A DNA stretch of 64,000 bases, taken from Gossypium raimondii. Lineage: Eukaryota; Streptophyta; Magnoliopsida; Malvales; Malvaceae. A program made the position numbers and the translations under genes. The DNA is taken from contig NC_068565.1 in NCBI RefSeq assembly GCF_025698545.1, forward strand, positions 3,844,001 to 3,908,000. Direction: 5' to 3'. The first letter of the stretch is position 1; each line of letters starts with the position of its first letter. Shown piece by piece: positions 12,228 through 24,535 of this stretch. Below the pieces are notes generated by a model, which worked only from the letters and a program-made list of their open reading frames with translations, did no database searches and was not told where the DNA came from.

Positions 12228-12912
12228 AAAACAAAATCAAGCAAGTTTTATTGTGGGAGGAACATCGCTGATAATATTATTGTTGCACAGGAGGTTATTC
12301 ATTCCATGGAAGGTTTCAAAGGATGAAAATATGGGATAACTTTGAAAATTGACTTGGAGAAGGCATATGATAGAGTTAGATAAGATTTTTTAGAGGACAC
12401 CCTATCGGAAGCAGGATTACCGTGTTTATTGGTTTCAGTGATTCTGAACGGTATATCATCAGCCTCACTCCAGGTCCTTTAGAATGGTGATGTCATGAAA
12501 GCTTTTAGGTCGTCATGCGGAATAAGACAAGGAGAACCTCTTTTGTCATTTTTGTTTGTACTTTGTATGGAGAAATTGGGACACCTAATTGAGAAGACAA
12601 TCAATCGTGGGAGTTGGTCCGATTTTCCTGTCAAGAAGGGGCTTAGCTTTATCTCATTTATTTTTCCCAGACGATCTTATCCTTTTATATGAAACCAATA
12701 GGAATCAAGTAGCTCAAGTTAATGATGTTCTTCGCATATCTGTCATTTTTTGAGCAAAAAAGTGAATAGAGGAAAGTCACAGATATTTTCTCTCCCAATA
12801 CACTAATTAGTTTAGCAGATGCAATTTGTAGAGATATTGGTTTCATGAGTGTGGATGATCTTGGTAATTATCTTGGCATGCCATTGTTTCACAAAAGAGT
12901 CACGACTAATAT
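12228..12912 (+). pseudogene. L1-type LINE, 5' portion of the relic (reverse transcriptase)
   Basis: Reverse transcriptase motifs are readable across frameshifts: NIADNIIVAQEVIHSM, TLKIDLEKAYDRV, CGIRQGEPL with FLFVLCMEKLGHLIE, then FPDDLILLYETN at the catalytic box, and GNYLGMPLFHKRVTTN. The usual A before the catalytic DD pair is P here. At least two frameshifts and several stops are present. The endonuclease domain is missing, so the copy is 5'-truncated, as is common for LINEs. The reading is cut at 12912 by the LTR insertion and continues at 16640. Confidence 0.85.
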
Positions 12913-15900
12913 TGTAACAGCCCGTTTTCCAATGGTGTCAAAAATAGTGATTTTGGGGCCACCAAATCCTACGACTAATATTATTATTTAATATTTACGA
13001 GTTGAATATAGTTTTAAAAATGTTTTTATGGTAATTTATGTGATATAAATGATTAATTAAGTTCAAGTGGTAAGACCCTAAGGTCGAGTGGTTTTAGAAA
13101 ATGAGGTATCGGGACCTTAGTTCTATAAATCGAGCCGTAAATATTTTTATAAATATTTAAGAAGTGTCATTAAGGTGGTATTAAAGTTTAGTTAATAAAT
13201 TTTAATGTTTGGATAGTTAATTAATTAAAAAGGACTAAATTGTAAAAGATGTAAAATTTGATCACTATTTGATTTGAGTGATTAAATGGTTAATTGAATA
13301 AAGGAAAAGAGACTTAAATGGTAATTAGAGGACGTTAGTGGGCTTATAAATTGTTAAATTTTGATTATTATTATTATAAGGATAAAATAGTAAATTATTA
13401 AATATGTATATTATAATAAAAAAATGATAAAAATTCATTATCATCTTCTTCAATTTGAAAGCCACCACCAAAACCCTAAAGGAGAAGAAAACATTCGGCC
13501 ATCTTTGGTTTGATGATTTGGTAAGCAAACTTTGCATGTTTTTAATAATTTTTATGTTTTTGAGATCGTTGCAACTAGGTCCAGGTATCCCGTACCTTCG
13601 ATTTTGAAACTATTAAAGATTTTGAATGTTGTAATTGATGAACCTTGTGATTTTAGATGTTAAATGATGAATTTGATATATTATTTGTTATTTTAAAGTA
13701 TTTTATTAAGTGAATTTTGATGAATTTTTTGATTAGGGACTAAATTGTTGAAATAGTAAAAGTACAAGGATTTGATGTGAAATTATTGCAATAATGGGCT
13801 GTATTTGATACCATAAGTATTCATCTAGGCTCAATTTTGGGTAAAAATGGTTAACTTGCAAGTTTTAGGCTCAGGGACTAAATTGAATAAAAGTAAAACT
13901 TTAGGGGTAATTTTGTAAAAATATAAAAATGACTAAATTGTATAAAATACATTTTTTTACTGTCTAAATTAATATATTGAATGAAATTATTAATTTAGAT
14001 CAAGATCGGGTGGAAAATTGAGGAGAATAGAAAATTACCAAAAAGCCCTTGTACTTTGACATTTTTGCAGTTTAGCCAGGTAAGCTCATAGGTATAGAAT
14101 TGTACATACCTATAAATATAAATAATGTTAATGTTGATTCATGAATGTATATACTTATATATATGATGTTTAAAATGTGAGCTGAAACTCGAAATATTGT
14201 AACTGAACATAAGGTGAGAAAGGATTTATTAGAAAACTATTGAATATTTATGAGATATGATATATATGCGATTTCAGCATGATTATGAATTGTTATAGCA
14301 TGTGTATCGAGAAATATGAAAGTGATTAATAGATGATGTTAATCATTGTGATGACACATTGACAGTATGAATATATGTATTGATATTATACCATGTGTAC
14401 AGAAACAATGAAGTGCCCTTGAATGATAAATATGTTTAAAGAAATGAAATGCCCGGTTGATCGTAGTAATCGCTAGGATACGATTGGCATGCCAATAGGG
14501 TTAGAATGCACGCTTGTACGAGATTTGGACTTCGATGCCCCTGTATACACTTCAGTGTCTCTATTCACACTACGATGCCCTTGTTTGCACATTTGTGCCC
14601 CTGTCTGCACTTTAGTGCCCCTGTTATGCATCTATAATGCCTTTGGGATGGTGTAGTTACCCGAGTATCCGAGTCAAGTTACTAGTTCGTCGGGCTAACA
14701 GTGAATGGAATTTATAAAAAAAATTTAATGTTAAAGGCTAATGTATAGTCAAGATATTAGTAAATGTTAAATGTTAAATGTTCAATGAATTACTTAATCA
14801 TATGTGAGTGTCATTAAATAGAAGTTAAATGTGAAAGAGTTATGTTAAAATGCACTAGCTTGTGGTTATGGTTGGTGTTTATGCTTATGTTTCGTGAGTT
14901 TTGCAAATGAAATGGGTGAGAACAGATGTTGAAATGATAAGTTCATAGATGTGATGAAATATGATGAAATAAAAAGAATTGTTAAGTTAAAGGACTTACT
15001 TGTAAGGAAGGAATTTAGTTATGTTGTGAATAGATGCTCTGATTCGCGAATTGATAACGTAACTAAGCTTATGCTAAGTAAATGGAATGGTAAGTAAGTA
15101 AATGAAATGATTCGTTTTTTTAAGAAAAGGTTGACGATTATGTAATTCAGCTTATAATACATTATTATGTTATAAATGGAAAGTATTCGGGATGTTAATG
15201 AACATATTCATTTGTGATATGATAGTTATATAGTTTGATAAATCTTGAAGCATTGGTATAGGTTTATTTATGAATTATAAAGTTCATACTTAAAATGGAA
15301 TATTATGTTTAAGTTTATACGAGCTTACTAAGTATATATTTCTTATGTGGTTGTCTTTCTCTTACTTTACAAATTATTGGAAGCTCAATCGAGTTGGAAG
15401 CTAGTCAGAGATTTATCACACTGTCCATCGGCTATATCGGTAGATTTTAATGATTTTGAGTCATGGTTATAATGGCATGTATAGGTGTCTTTGTTTGATG
15501 AAATTAGCCATTATGTTTGGCTTGCAAATATGCTATTTTAAGTGATGAAATAGTTGTTATGTTGACATGTATGTATGATACTTTAATGGTTGTTAGTTTG
15601 GTATCTAAGTACTTAAATGATGGTAGTTGAAATGATGAATATAAAGGTAAGTTATGAAATGTTGGTTTGGTATGGAATGAGATAGTGCATTGAGTTGTTA
15701 AATGGTTAGTTTTGGTAGTTTTGGTTGTGGTTGGCATATGGCTAAGTTGTTAAGGTATTAATTGAGTTGTGTGGATGGTCATATTAGTGGTTAGGAGTAC
15801 GAAAATGATATGTGAACATTATGGTAAATGTAGTATATAAGTTGTTCAATTGGTTAATTGATTTATGGTTAAATTTATCAAATGTTTAGTCAAATTTGAT

Positions 15901-16639
15901 TGTTGTGTTTGAGGTGCCTTTAAGGCATATTGGTTGTATGGCTAAGTACTATGATGTTCTAGCATGTTTATGCATGTTTTAGGTGTATCTTGAATGCATG
16001 AAAATAGGTGTTTTTGGTTGGTGTAAGTAACTAGGCTTTGGGTAAGAAAAATGGCTTGGAAATGGCTTATTTATTGTCCACACGGCCAAAGACACGGGCG
16101 TGTGTCTCAGCCGTGTGTGACATATAGCCATGCGACATGGCCGTGTGTCTCATGTAGATTACAAAGTGTTGCAAGTCAGGCGGTTACACGGCCTAGCACA
16201 TGGCCTGGCACACGAACATGTGAGGCCATTTCGAGGGGTACACGGCTTGGTACACGGACGTGTGGCTTGGACGTGTGACCCAAATCAGAGAGTTATACGG
16301 GCACGGACATGGGCTAGGACACGGCTATGTGTCCCTTTTTCGAATACCCACATGGCTTGAGACACGAGCGTGTGTCTCAGTCGTATGACCCTTATAGTAT
16401 GAAATTTTTAAACTTTTTCCCAAAAATTCTGTATGTTTCTGATTTAGTCCCGATTCATTTCTAAGGTGATTTTTAGGCCTCGAGGACTCGTATAAAGAAC
16501 TATATGTTTGAGTTTGGATAATTTTACTATGATTTATGTTATGTTTTGAATTTTTTGAATACTTGTTCATTGTGATATGTAAACTTCTGGAATGCTCAGT
16601 AGCTCTATTCCGATAGTGGATACATCTAGGAGTGTTACA
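12913..16639 (+). mobile_element. Solo LTR (Ty3/gypsy-type, about 3.7 kb) inserted into a LINE
   Basis: The insert starts TGTAACAGCCCG and ends GAGTGTTACA, the TG...CA ends of an LTR. It is flanked by AATAT (12908-12912) and AATAC (16640-16644), a 5-bp target duplication with one change. Removing the insert and one copy of the duplication restores the LINE frame from VTTN to TFDFVV, which fixes both ends. There is no gag-pol inside, so it is a solo LTR left by LTR-LTR recombination. The right part (about 16075-16390) is dense in CACGGCCGTGTG-like motifs, as in the LTRs at 36.3 and 41.2 kb; by that comparison it lies in plus orientation. A minisatellite occupies 14520-14645. Confidence 0.8.
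14520..14645. repeat. Minisatellite of about 25-bp units inside the solo LTR
   Basis: About five degenerate copies of a unit like CACTTTAGTGCCCCTGTCTG follow each other. Variants include CACTTCAGTGTCTCTAT, CACTACGATGCCCTTGT and CACATTTGTGCCCCTGT. Confidence 0.6.
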
Positions 16640-18477
16640 AATACTTTTGATTTCGTGGTTAGAAAAGTTCGAAATAAGTTGACTGGATGGGAAGCAAGGA
16701 AGCTATCTTTGGTGGGAAGAATTTCGTTGGTAAAATCTATATTGCTTGCTATTCCTAACTATTTCATGAGCACAATTCGAATTCCTGGTTCTATAAATTG
16801 TGAAATTGAAAATTTAGCTCGTAATTTCATATGGGGAATGACATTGGAGTCCAAGAAACCAAAATTAGTGTCCTGGGGGAATTGTTGTCGACCCTTCGAG
16901 TCCGAGGGTCTTGGACTCAGAAGCCTTGTTGATCAAAACATAAATTTTTTTGTTGAAGTTGGGTTTCCAAATTCTCACTAATACAGAAGCTTTGTGGGTG
17001 TAATTATTGAGAAACAAGTATAGTGTACAACTGGTGTTACCAAAGCCATAGCAAAGAGTAATTGCTCTTATATTTGGAGATCTTTGATAAAGGTATGGTC
17101 AAATGTGATTGCCAATGTGTTCTGGTATTTAGGGGACGATTAACTTACAAATTTTTGGAATGATGTGTGGGTTTGTCAAGTTGGTCAACTTAGGGGCTTT
17201 TGCATAGGTATTGGGTAGCCAGATAATACTTTACGTGTTTGTGGCTTGGTGAATAGTAATAGGGGTTGGGATTGGCCTCAGTTACACAATTTGCTTCCTA
17301 ATAGTGTCGTTAAGCTCATTGTAGTATGGTTCCACCATCCACTGATGCAAGATTGGATAGGTTAGCTTGGAAGTGGATGTCTAAAGACAACTTTTCTAAT
17401 GCTGAAATGTATAGGAGTATGTACCAACATGTTCATGGCGAAGGCTTTAATTGCTAGAAGTTAATATGGAAAGCTAAAGCGCCTCAACGAGTGTGTGTCT
17501 TTCTCTGGGCCTTTTGGCAGGATAGGCTACTGATGAATGGTGAAAGACATATGATTAATGAGGGACACTGTCCTAGATGCGATGAGGTGTTGGAGTTAAG
17601 ACTCCATGCTATTAGGGATTGTCCTTTCTCAAGAACGGTATGGCAGTTTGTGGTGCCAAAACATGTTTAGAGTGCGTTCTTTTCCTTGTCGCTTGGTGAC
17701 TAGTTGCAATGTAACTTAATGAGTTCAAGAAGATGGAGGTTTGAGGAATTTGAGTGGCAATCCCTTTTCTCCATGTTATGTTGGTTGCTATGGAAGAATC
17801 ATAATATTTATGTTTTTGCTAATAGTAATAACTATGTACAAGGACTTGTAGATATAAGTATTATTTGGGCAAGGTGCTATGCAAAATTGGATTCAATTTG
17901 GCCTCAACCAAATCTTATGGTGTCAGCTATATGGTGGTCACCACCGGAAAAAGGGTGAGTTAAGCTCAACATGGATGGAGCTATGTCGTACATTAGCAAT
18001 TATGCTTCGGTGGGAGGCATGTTTAAAGATGTTGATGTGAGATGGTTGTGTGGGTTTTGAATGGCAGTTGATAGAGAAACAATTTTTCAAGTTGAAGCGC
18101 GTGCCATGCTTGAAGGGTTGCGCATAGCATGGGAGAAGGGATTCAGGCAATTAGAACTAGAATGCAATAACACACTTCTAGTGGAGACTCAGCTAGCTGG
18201 TGGAGCTGGCAATAGTAATTTGATGGAGCTACATTTAATTAATTGCCTTTTCAGATGAAATTAGAAGATAAGACTTCGTCATATTCCAAGGTCTCAAAAT
18301 GCGATTGTTGATCAAATGGCTAAGTACGTGAATAATGGTACACCAAATTTATTGTTATTTGTGGATCCACCAAGTTCAGTACAAGGGGCTTTGCCGTTCA
18401 AGACTAATGCATTTACACGAGTTTGATTGTTTCAATGTAACCGCTTAATGTTGTTCCTTTCTTCCAAAAAAAAAATT
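16640..18477 (+). pseudogene. L1-type LINE, 3' portion (RT thumb, zf-RVT, RNase H, poly-A)
   Basis: This continues the relic from 12912. It reads TFDFVVRKVRNKLTGWEA, LVGRISLVKSILLAIPNYFM and FIWG, then a zf-RVT region (KAPQRVCVFLWAFWQDRL, RCDEVLELRLHAIRDC). A C-terminal RNase H domain follows (KLNMDGAMS, VEARAMLEGLRIAWEKGF, LELECNNTLLVE). In the RNase H the usual second Asp in the LExDN box is Asn. Several stops and frameshifts interrupt the frame. The copy ends in a short oligo-A run at about 18468-18476, the expected 3' end of a LINE. Confidence 0.85.
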
Positions 18478-19040
18478 CTAGATGGGATAAGAAATCAATG
18501 ACGTTCAAGAACTCATAAATTATAGACTATATTAAAATATACAAATTAAATATTTAATTACTAAATTTTATAAAAACTTCTTTTCATTACTAATAAAACA
18601 TTAATCAATTATACTTGCATTTTAAATATGGATAGGATAAAAAATCAATGAGGTTCAAAAATAATAGATTATAAACCATATTAAAATATATAAATAATTA
18701 TCTACTTATTAAGTTTTACTATACAATTTTTTTCTTTTACTAATAAATCAATTATACTTACATTACGTTTTAAAATCTTTAATTACCTGATTAATTAACA
18801 AATTCAATGGCAATAACAATTATCTTATAAATGTAATCTCAATTTTTATACATTAAATTATAATTAATTATAAAACTCTAATTAAAATAAATTAAAAAGT
18901 TCATAAATTTTCTATATAAATGGAAGTAACAACACGTATAGCTCCCTCTCACAAAAATCTGTAGGCATAAATTCAACAATTACTAACCTTATACTCTTTT
19001 TTGGATTGTTTTTCTTACTTTCTGCAAAAGTGAGTTTTAG
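18478..19040. repeat. Tandem A/T-rich units of about 150 bp
   Basis: GGATAAGAAATCAATGACGT at about 18484 and GGATAAAAAATCAATGAGGT at about 18631 head two consecutive diverged units, each followed by TTATAGACTATATTAAAATA-like and CATTACTAATAAAACATTA-like sequence. A third copy lies at about 20440-20640, beyond an inserted block. Confidence 0.5.
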
Positions 19041-19044
19041 TGTT

Positions 19045-19715
19045 TATGGGTGAGATCAGGTTAGATTTGGATCGGATCGGATCGGACTCATAATAGGTAT
19101 CTAAATTAATTTTTTAAGTTCAGGTCCAGCCCACTCTAAAAAACAGATTTACTTTTTTTGTCTAAGCTTGATCCAATTTAAGAAAAGTAAACTCGGGTTT
19201 GAATCGACTAACCCATACTTGATTTTTTAAAAAATTAATTTTTATTTAAAAATATTTTTTAAAAATATAATACACTAAAAGCATTAAGAAAATATTAAAA
19301 TAAAAATTTTCTAAAAATTTAAAAATACATTAAAAAGTATTTATATTAAAAAATAAATATTTTATTGCATTAAATATATTTTTTAAAACTTTATATTTTG
19401 GGTTGAGTTATTTAGTTGGGTAAAATTTTTTTAGATTTTGAGTAATAAATTTAATTGTTATTAGATTAATTATTTAATATAAATAAATAAAATTATTATT
19501 TAACATATATAATTAATATAATATTATTTTATAACATAATATATTCGGACGAGGCCGATCAAGCTCAGGCCAAAAGATTTGCCCAAAGCCAGCCTATATA
19601 AAAAATGAGCCTTAAATTTTATGCAAGTCTATTTTTCAAACATCGTATTTTTTCTAAACCCACTCATTTTCGAACGGACATTTAGGCCAGGATGGTAACC
19701 CAACCAATAAGCAGT
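19045..19715. mobile_element. Probable non-autonomous element with GGATCGGATCGG and AGGCC-rich ends
   Basis: The left end (GGTGAGATCAGG, a GGATC repeat, CAGGTCCAGCCC) and the right end (AGGCCGATCAAGCTCAGGCC, CCAGCCTATAT, TTAGGCCAGGATGGTAACCC) stand out against a pure A/T interior and are loosely complementary. The layout resembles the better-bounded element at 34716-35087. The boundaries are approximate. Confidence 0.4.
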
Positions 19716-21052
19716 TCAAATCATATCATTTTTCAAGTCATTATTACTGTTGTTAACTTCCTTTCTTTTTTGGCTTAATTTCTTTTTCAAAATTATATTT
19801 TATGATTTTCAATTTCCATTTATATGTAGCAACTTTTATGAGACTTATGAGAGTAAATAGGATCAAAATGGATTATGTTAAATTTTTACTTTAGTTTAAT
19901 TTATATATTTTGATTTTGATTTGATTGTGTTATAAATATTAATTACATTTATAGATTTTGTTAATTGCCTTCGAGTGTTTTATAACTTTTTTTTTTTTGG
20001 AAGTTATACTTTGTGATTTTTGAATTAATTGTGTTTTAAATATTTTTTTGTAATTAAAATTATTTTTGTTAACAACCTTTTACTATCTTCTATAAGTTAC
20101 ATTTTCTAGAATTCAAATTTTATGTAATTTACAATTTTTTGTTGAATATATAGATTTAATTGGGTTTGTATGAATATATAGATTAGGTATTTTTAAAAGA
20201 TGTTGGAATATGAGTATTTATAAAATTTTATTATAATACATTAAATTAATTAATTGTATTTTAAGTGTTACCATATTTAATTAAAATTAAAATCCATTTA
20301 ATTATAACAAGTTACAATTACATTTACTACTTTTTTAACTAAAGCTTTTATTTTTTTATTATAGCAATTTCAATTTCAATTTCAGTTTATTGTCTGAAAT
20401 GTATAAATAAAGACTTAATTAATAAGTTTCATGTAGACTTTTTTTCCATTACTAATAAAACATGAATCATGTACCAAAAGAAAAATTAATCAATTATACT
20501 TACATTTTAAATATAAATGGATAAGAAATCAATGAGGTTCAAGAAATTATAATTTATAAATAAATATTTAAAAACTAAGCTTTACAAACACTTTTTTTTC
20601 TTTACTATAAAACATTAGTACTTTTCCTTTTATCATTAATTATAAACTTTTTAATGGTAGACTATATATAAATAAATCTACAATTTTGGCAGAGTATAGT
20701 AATAATAACAAAATTTGACCAAACAAGTCAAGATTGAAATTTCAAAATTTAAAAATAACAAGGACTAAATTTGACTAATTTGAAAAGTATAAAAACTAAA
20801 CTTGAATAAATTGAAGTATAGAGATTAAATCCACAACTCAAAAGTACAGGAACTTATAGCAGAATTTGACCCCTCTGAAATATAGGGAAGTTTGCATTGC
20901 ATATCCAAGCCCTGCCTCTTCCTGTTCTGGATACAGGAGATATCCAATGTCTCTAAAAGAGACAATGGCTAACCTTAGATACAAATCTGCATCTATCAAT
21001 GTTTCTTCTAAGAATATTGAAATATATATATAGATATATAGATATATCATTA
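19716..21052. other. A/T-rich spacer and BASS 3' region
   Basis: The segment 19716-20440 has no recognisable genes. A further diverged copy of the 150-bp unit lies at about 20440-20640. The segment 20700-20880 resembles one arm of an inverted-repeat element (AGGACTAAATTTGACTAATT). Sequence from about 20880 to 21052 is probably the 3' UTR of the BASS gene, including an ATATATAGATATATAGATAT stretch. Confidence 0.4.
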
Positions 21053-23455
21053 TCAATCCTGGTTCTGCTTTGGCACATCGCGTCGCCAAATTCCGGCCAA
21101 TATACTACCCAAAATTGAGTGGCATACACTGGACACTGCACATGGTACTGCCGTCAGTGGATTTTGGAAGTGATGAGTAGCAAGAAAAACTCCGAGAACC
21201 GAGTTCTGAAACATCAATGAGTTGAATTAAGGATCAAGCAAATGAATAGAACACCAACAAATCATCCACAACATGCTACCACACTATTATTTTTCATGTT
21301 AAACAACTAGGATCATTGTTTTAAATGTTCTAACAATAATGTACGGATAGTGCCTGGATGAACCAAATAGAAAGTATGTTATTTGAAATCAAACTGCTTG
21401 AAAAAGTATGCGTACCTGCATGCCAACCTCAATGGAGATGGTTCGTGATGAAGCCACATCAAGCCGAAGCATCCGTGAAAGGACATAGCCAAAGAAAAAT
21501 CCAGATGCGTGAAGAAGGGATGAAGCTAGCACAACTTGTAGACCAGATGCAAGAATTGCGGAAGAACTTTCGGCAATTGCATTTCCACATAAAACACCAA
21601 CAGTTCCGACAGCAATGCTTGGCATCAAAGGAGAAACAAATTTAACGAAGCCATGGAAATACTGATTTAGGAATGCACCACCCAATACAGGAAGAAGCAC
21701 CACCTGGGGTAATAGTCTGGTTAAGTACTAAACACAAGGAATGAACAATATTTGAAGAAAAGAAAAGTTATGCGACAAAAGAATTCACCTGCAGTGTTGA
21801 GTTTAGCAGTGCAGCAGCATCTACTGGAACATATTTCCCAGCCAGAATGCTTGTGAGAGAGGGGGTCATAATCTAAAGAATAGAAGAGAGATTAATTGAT
21901 GCAATGTCAAGAATATAATCCTAAGAACGTAATCCGACAGAGTACTAAAATCCTACCCCCCCCCCCCCAAAGAAGTATTCATCTTAATAAATTCATGTCA
22001 ATACTCTACTCAATCGGGATTCGATGCAGCTCATCACATAATATCCTGGATGGTCCTTAGAAGAAAGGTCATTGATGTTTCCCAAGTTCTTAAAAAGGCC
22101 AATTTAAAATAGAACTCAATTTAACAGTATCTAATATTTTGTTTTTCATGTCTTTCATAAAATGGAACTCAAACCATATTGCATCACAAAAACATGACAA
22201 AAATTGTGGCATCAAATATTTACTCATAATTCAGCACTCCCCTACGTAGGATCGATGGTCATCAATCAAAAATATTGCCCGTACAAGTGGATGGTACGGT
22301 TGAGACATAGTCAATATGAGAAGGTTTATTGATCTTTTTTTAACACCTATTAAATAAGAAAGACAATATGAGGCAAAGTTCTGGTTTACCAACCACAGCA
22401 GATAGAGTGCTTGCAGCGGTCATCAACACGGAAAGTGCCACATTTCCTCTGGGAGATAGAAACATCATCAGATGTTATCAGGCAAAAGCATCAATAATTA
22501 AAGAAAAATGAATGATACCGATAGACAATTTTTTTTATACCGGGCAAGATATGTGACAATGTTACTTGCTGTACCTGAAATGAAAAAAGAAAATGCAGCA
22601 CTATCAAGAGGAAGACTAGGATGGAGAAGTGAAGTATTATATTATACAATACTTGCAAAGAGTGACTATAAGCTTACCACCAGGACAGCAACCAACTAAT
22701 ATTAAACCAGCTGCATAGTGAGATGGCAAATTTAAGAGCTTGCTAACGAAATACCCAGATAAAGGCATAACCTGCAACAAGTTACCCATATATAAAAGTA
22801 ACATGAACTGCTATGATACTCTTGCTTACACATACCCAAAGTTATTGCCAGAGTCGGATTTCATAAGGTTATTTGGAAACAAGTATATGTAACTCAACAA
22901 AGAAAAATTATATAGTTCAACATAAACAATTATAAGTTAAGAAATACAAACCGAATATTGGAGCACAAAACCAGATATCAACTCTTTAGGCATAGCAAGG
23001 GCACCACGAAGATCATCTAGAGTAAGAGTCATACCCATACCAAGCATAGTAAGAGTAAGACCAAAAATACTCCATCTGGGGGTAACCCAACTGAAAGAAC
23101 TTGGCTTGAACAGTCCAAGTAGACATCCTAAAGAAACCCATAGCGGGAATGCAGTGGAAATCACTTCACCAACCCACTCAATCCAATCTCTGACACTTTT
23201 CTTGTTGTTAGCATTGTAACTGTTTGATGAAATGCCGCAGTGAATTTGAAAACTATTGGAAGTCAACGAATTGATGGGTCTATTGGGTAGTTGTTTGTGG
23301 GATTGGGATCTTAGTGTCAAGCACAAAGATGATGAATTGGAAGGTTTGGGAAATGAAAGTAAGGGATTAGGGTATAATAGATAAGGGGGTCTTGGTTTCT
23401 CTAGAGATTTGAAGTATGTTGTTGTTGCATGAGGGCATGGAAGTGAGGACTGCAT
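21053..23455 (-). CDS. Plastid BASS-family sodium/metabolite cotransporter (BASS1-like), seven exons
   Basis: Exons are 22952-23455, 22678-22771, 22541-22574, 22394-22448, 21789-21872, 21416-21703 and 21053-21205. All are GT/AG with consistent phases, giving 403 residues, close to Arabidopsis BASS1. The first roughly 75 residues are Ser/Pro-rich with few acidic residues, as in a chloroplast transit peptide. The rest is a hydrophobic bile-acid:sodium-symporter domain with [67 protein letters not shown] and [19 protein letters not shown]. The GGTASN and EVGMQN signatures carry the sodium and substrate-site residues of the family. Such proteins move organic anions across the plastid inner envelope with sodium; the solute for the BASS1 branch is not readable from sequence. 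The choice of BASS1 over BASS3/4 is from the C-terminal region and is moderately sure. Confidence 0.93.
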
Positions 23456-24370
23456 TTCTTGATTTGCTTCGCCGTTTTTCAGTTCAGTTTTTCTTTCCTT
23501 CCTCAGAAAGGTCCTGTGTAAATATTATTAAAAGTTTGGCTGAGATCTCAATTCATTTATAAAGTAAATGTCACATAATCGAGTACAGACATATATAATA
23601 ATGACATGTTTTTTAAGATATATTTAAAATATAAAAAATTAAATACATGACACACATATCATCATCTTAATTTTATATTTAAATTTTAAAAATATTAAAT
23701 AAATGATACACAAGTCATCACCTTAACCTTGTATATGAATTGCTTTTCTTCCGCTTGATAATAATGGAATTATTTTTGCTTTTATAGATATTTTATTGTA
23801 CTCAACAACCATTAATATTTGAAGAATAATCAAATTAATAGCACCCAAAGCAGAAACTAAAAGGCAGAATCTGACCAACTTTTAGCACCTTTTAGGTGGT
23901 TTATTGCATTTTACAATTTAGTACATATATATTATAAATTACATTATATAATAAAAATATAATAAAATGGTCTAAGTTGTTAAAGAATATCATGGTATGA
24001 CTTCTACTTTAGGACCTAGAACTTTTCTTTTTAAGAAACTACTAAAATAGTTATTTCCCCAGATCTAAGCTATTACGAGCCATAAGTAGATCTGTATTCT
24101 CTGCATCAACAGCTAGAATCATTGGAGATTAAAGAGCAAATCCAGTGCTTCAAAAATGGTGTTAATGTATGAGTATCAAAGAACAGGACCCGATTTTTTA
24201 TAAGATGTAAACAAGAAGCCCTGAATAACCTATTGAAGATCAGAAAGTATATGTAAAGTTATAGTTGAGCTTGTATATATATATGCTTTTTATTCGCAGA
24301 GGCAGTAAAAATCACAGTTTAGGTGATTTTGTTGAGATGAGTGGCAACTGGCAAGGAATAAACAATGAGA
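23456..24370. other. Upstream region of the BASS gene
   Basis: This segment should hold the 5' UTR and promoter of the leftward-transcribed BASS gene. It includes a loosely repeated pair near 23610 and 23680 (ATGACACACATATCATCATC and ATGATACACAAGTCATCACC). No coding sequence was recognised. Confidence 0.4.
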
Positions 24371-24535
24371 TTGCTCTGTTCTGTCTCTATTCATTAAGGA
24401 CCGATGTGCCATCCACGACACATTACCAGGTAAGAACTGAGCCTTCAACTCAGCCTTCAGCTGCTCCCAGGTTCCGATCGAGCACTTCCCTATGTTGAGC
24501 TCCTCCGGTCCCTTCCAGAGTCAGCCGCTTGCCTA
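24370..24535 (-). pseudogene. Retrotransposon gag fragment
   Basis: The minus strand encodes TWEQLKAELKAQFLPGNVSW followed by MAHRSL. This is the conserved retrotransposon gag motif (W-x-x-L-K-x-x-L-x-x-Q-F-x-P) of plant LTR elements. Only about 30 to 40 codons can be recognised; flanking LTRs and pol are absent. Confidence 0.6.

Noticed and set aside
16051..16360. Two overlapping open frames of about 75 codons in the solo LTR
   Set aside because: They are translations of the CACGGCCGTG-rich motif cluster and have no conserved protein features.
11366..18477. Reverse transcriptase and RNase H signals as an integrated pararetrovirus
   Set aside because: The domain order (RT, zf-RVT, RNase H, poly-A) and motifs are those of L1-type LINEs; no movement or coat protein sequence is present.
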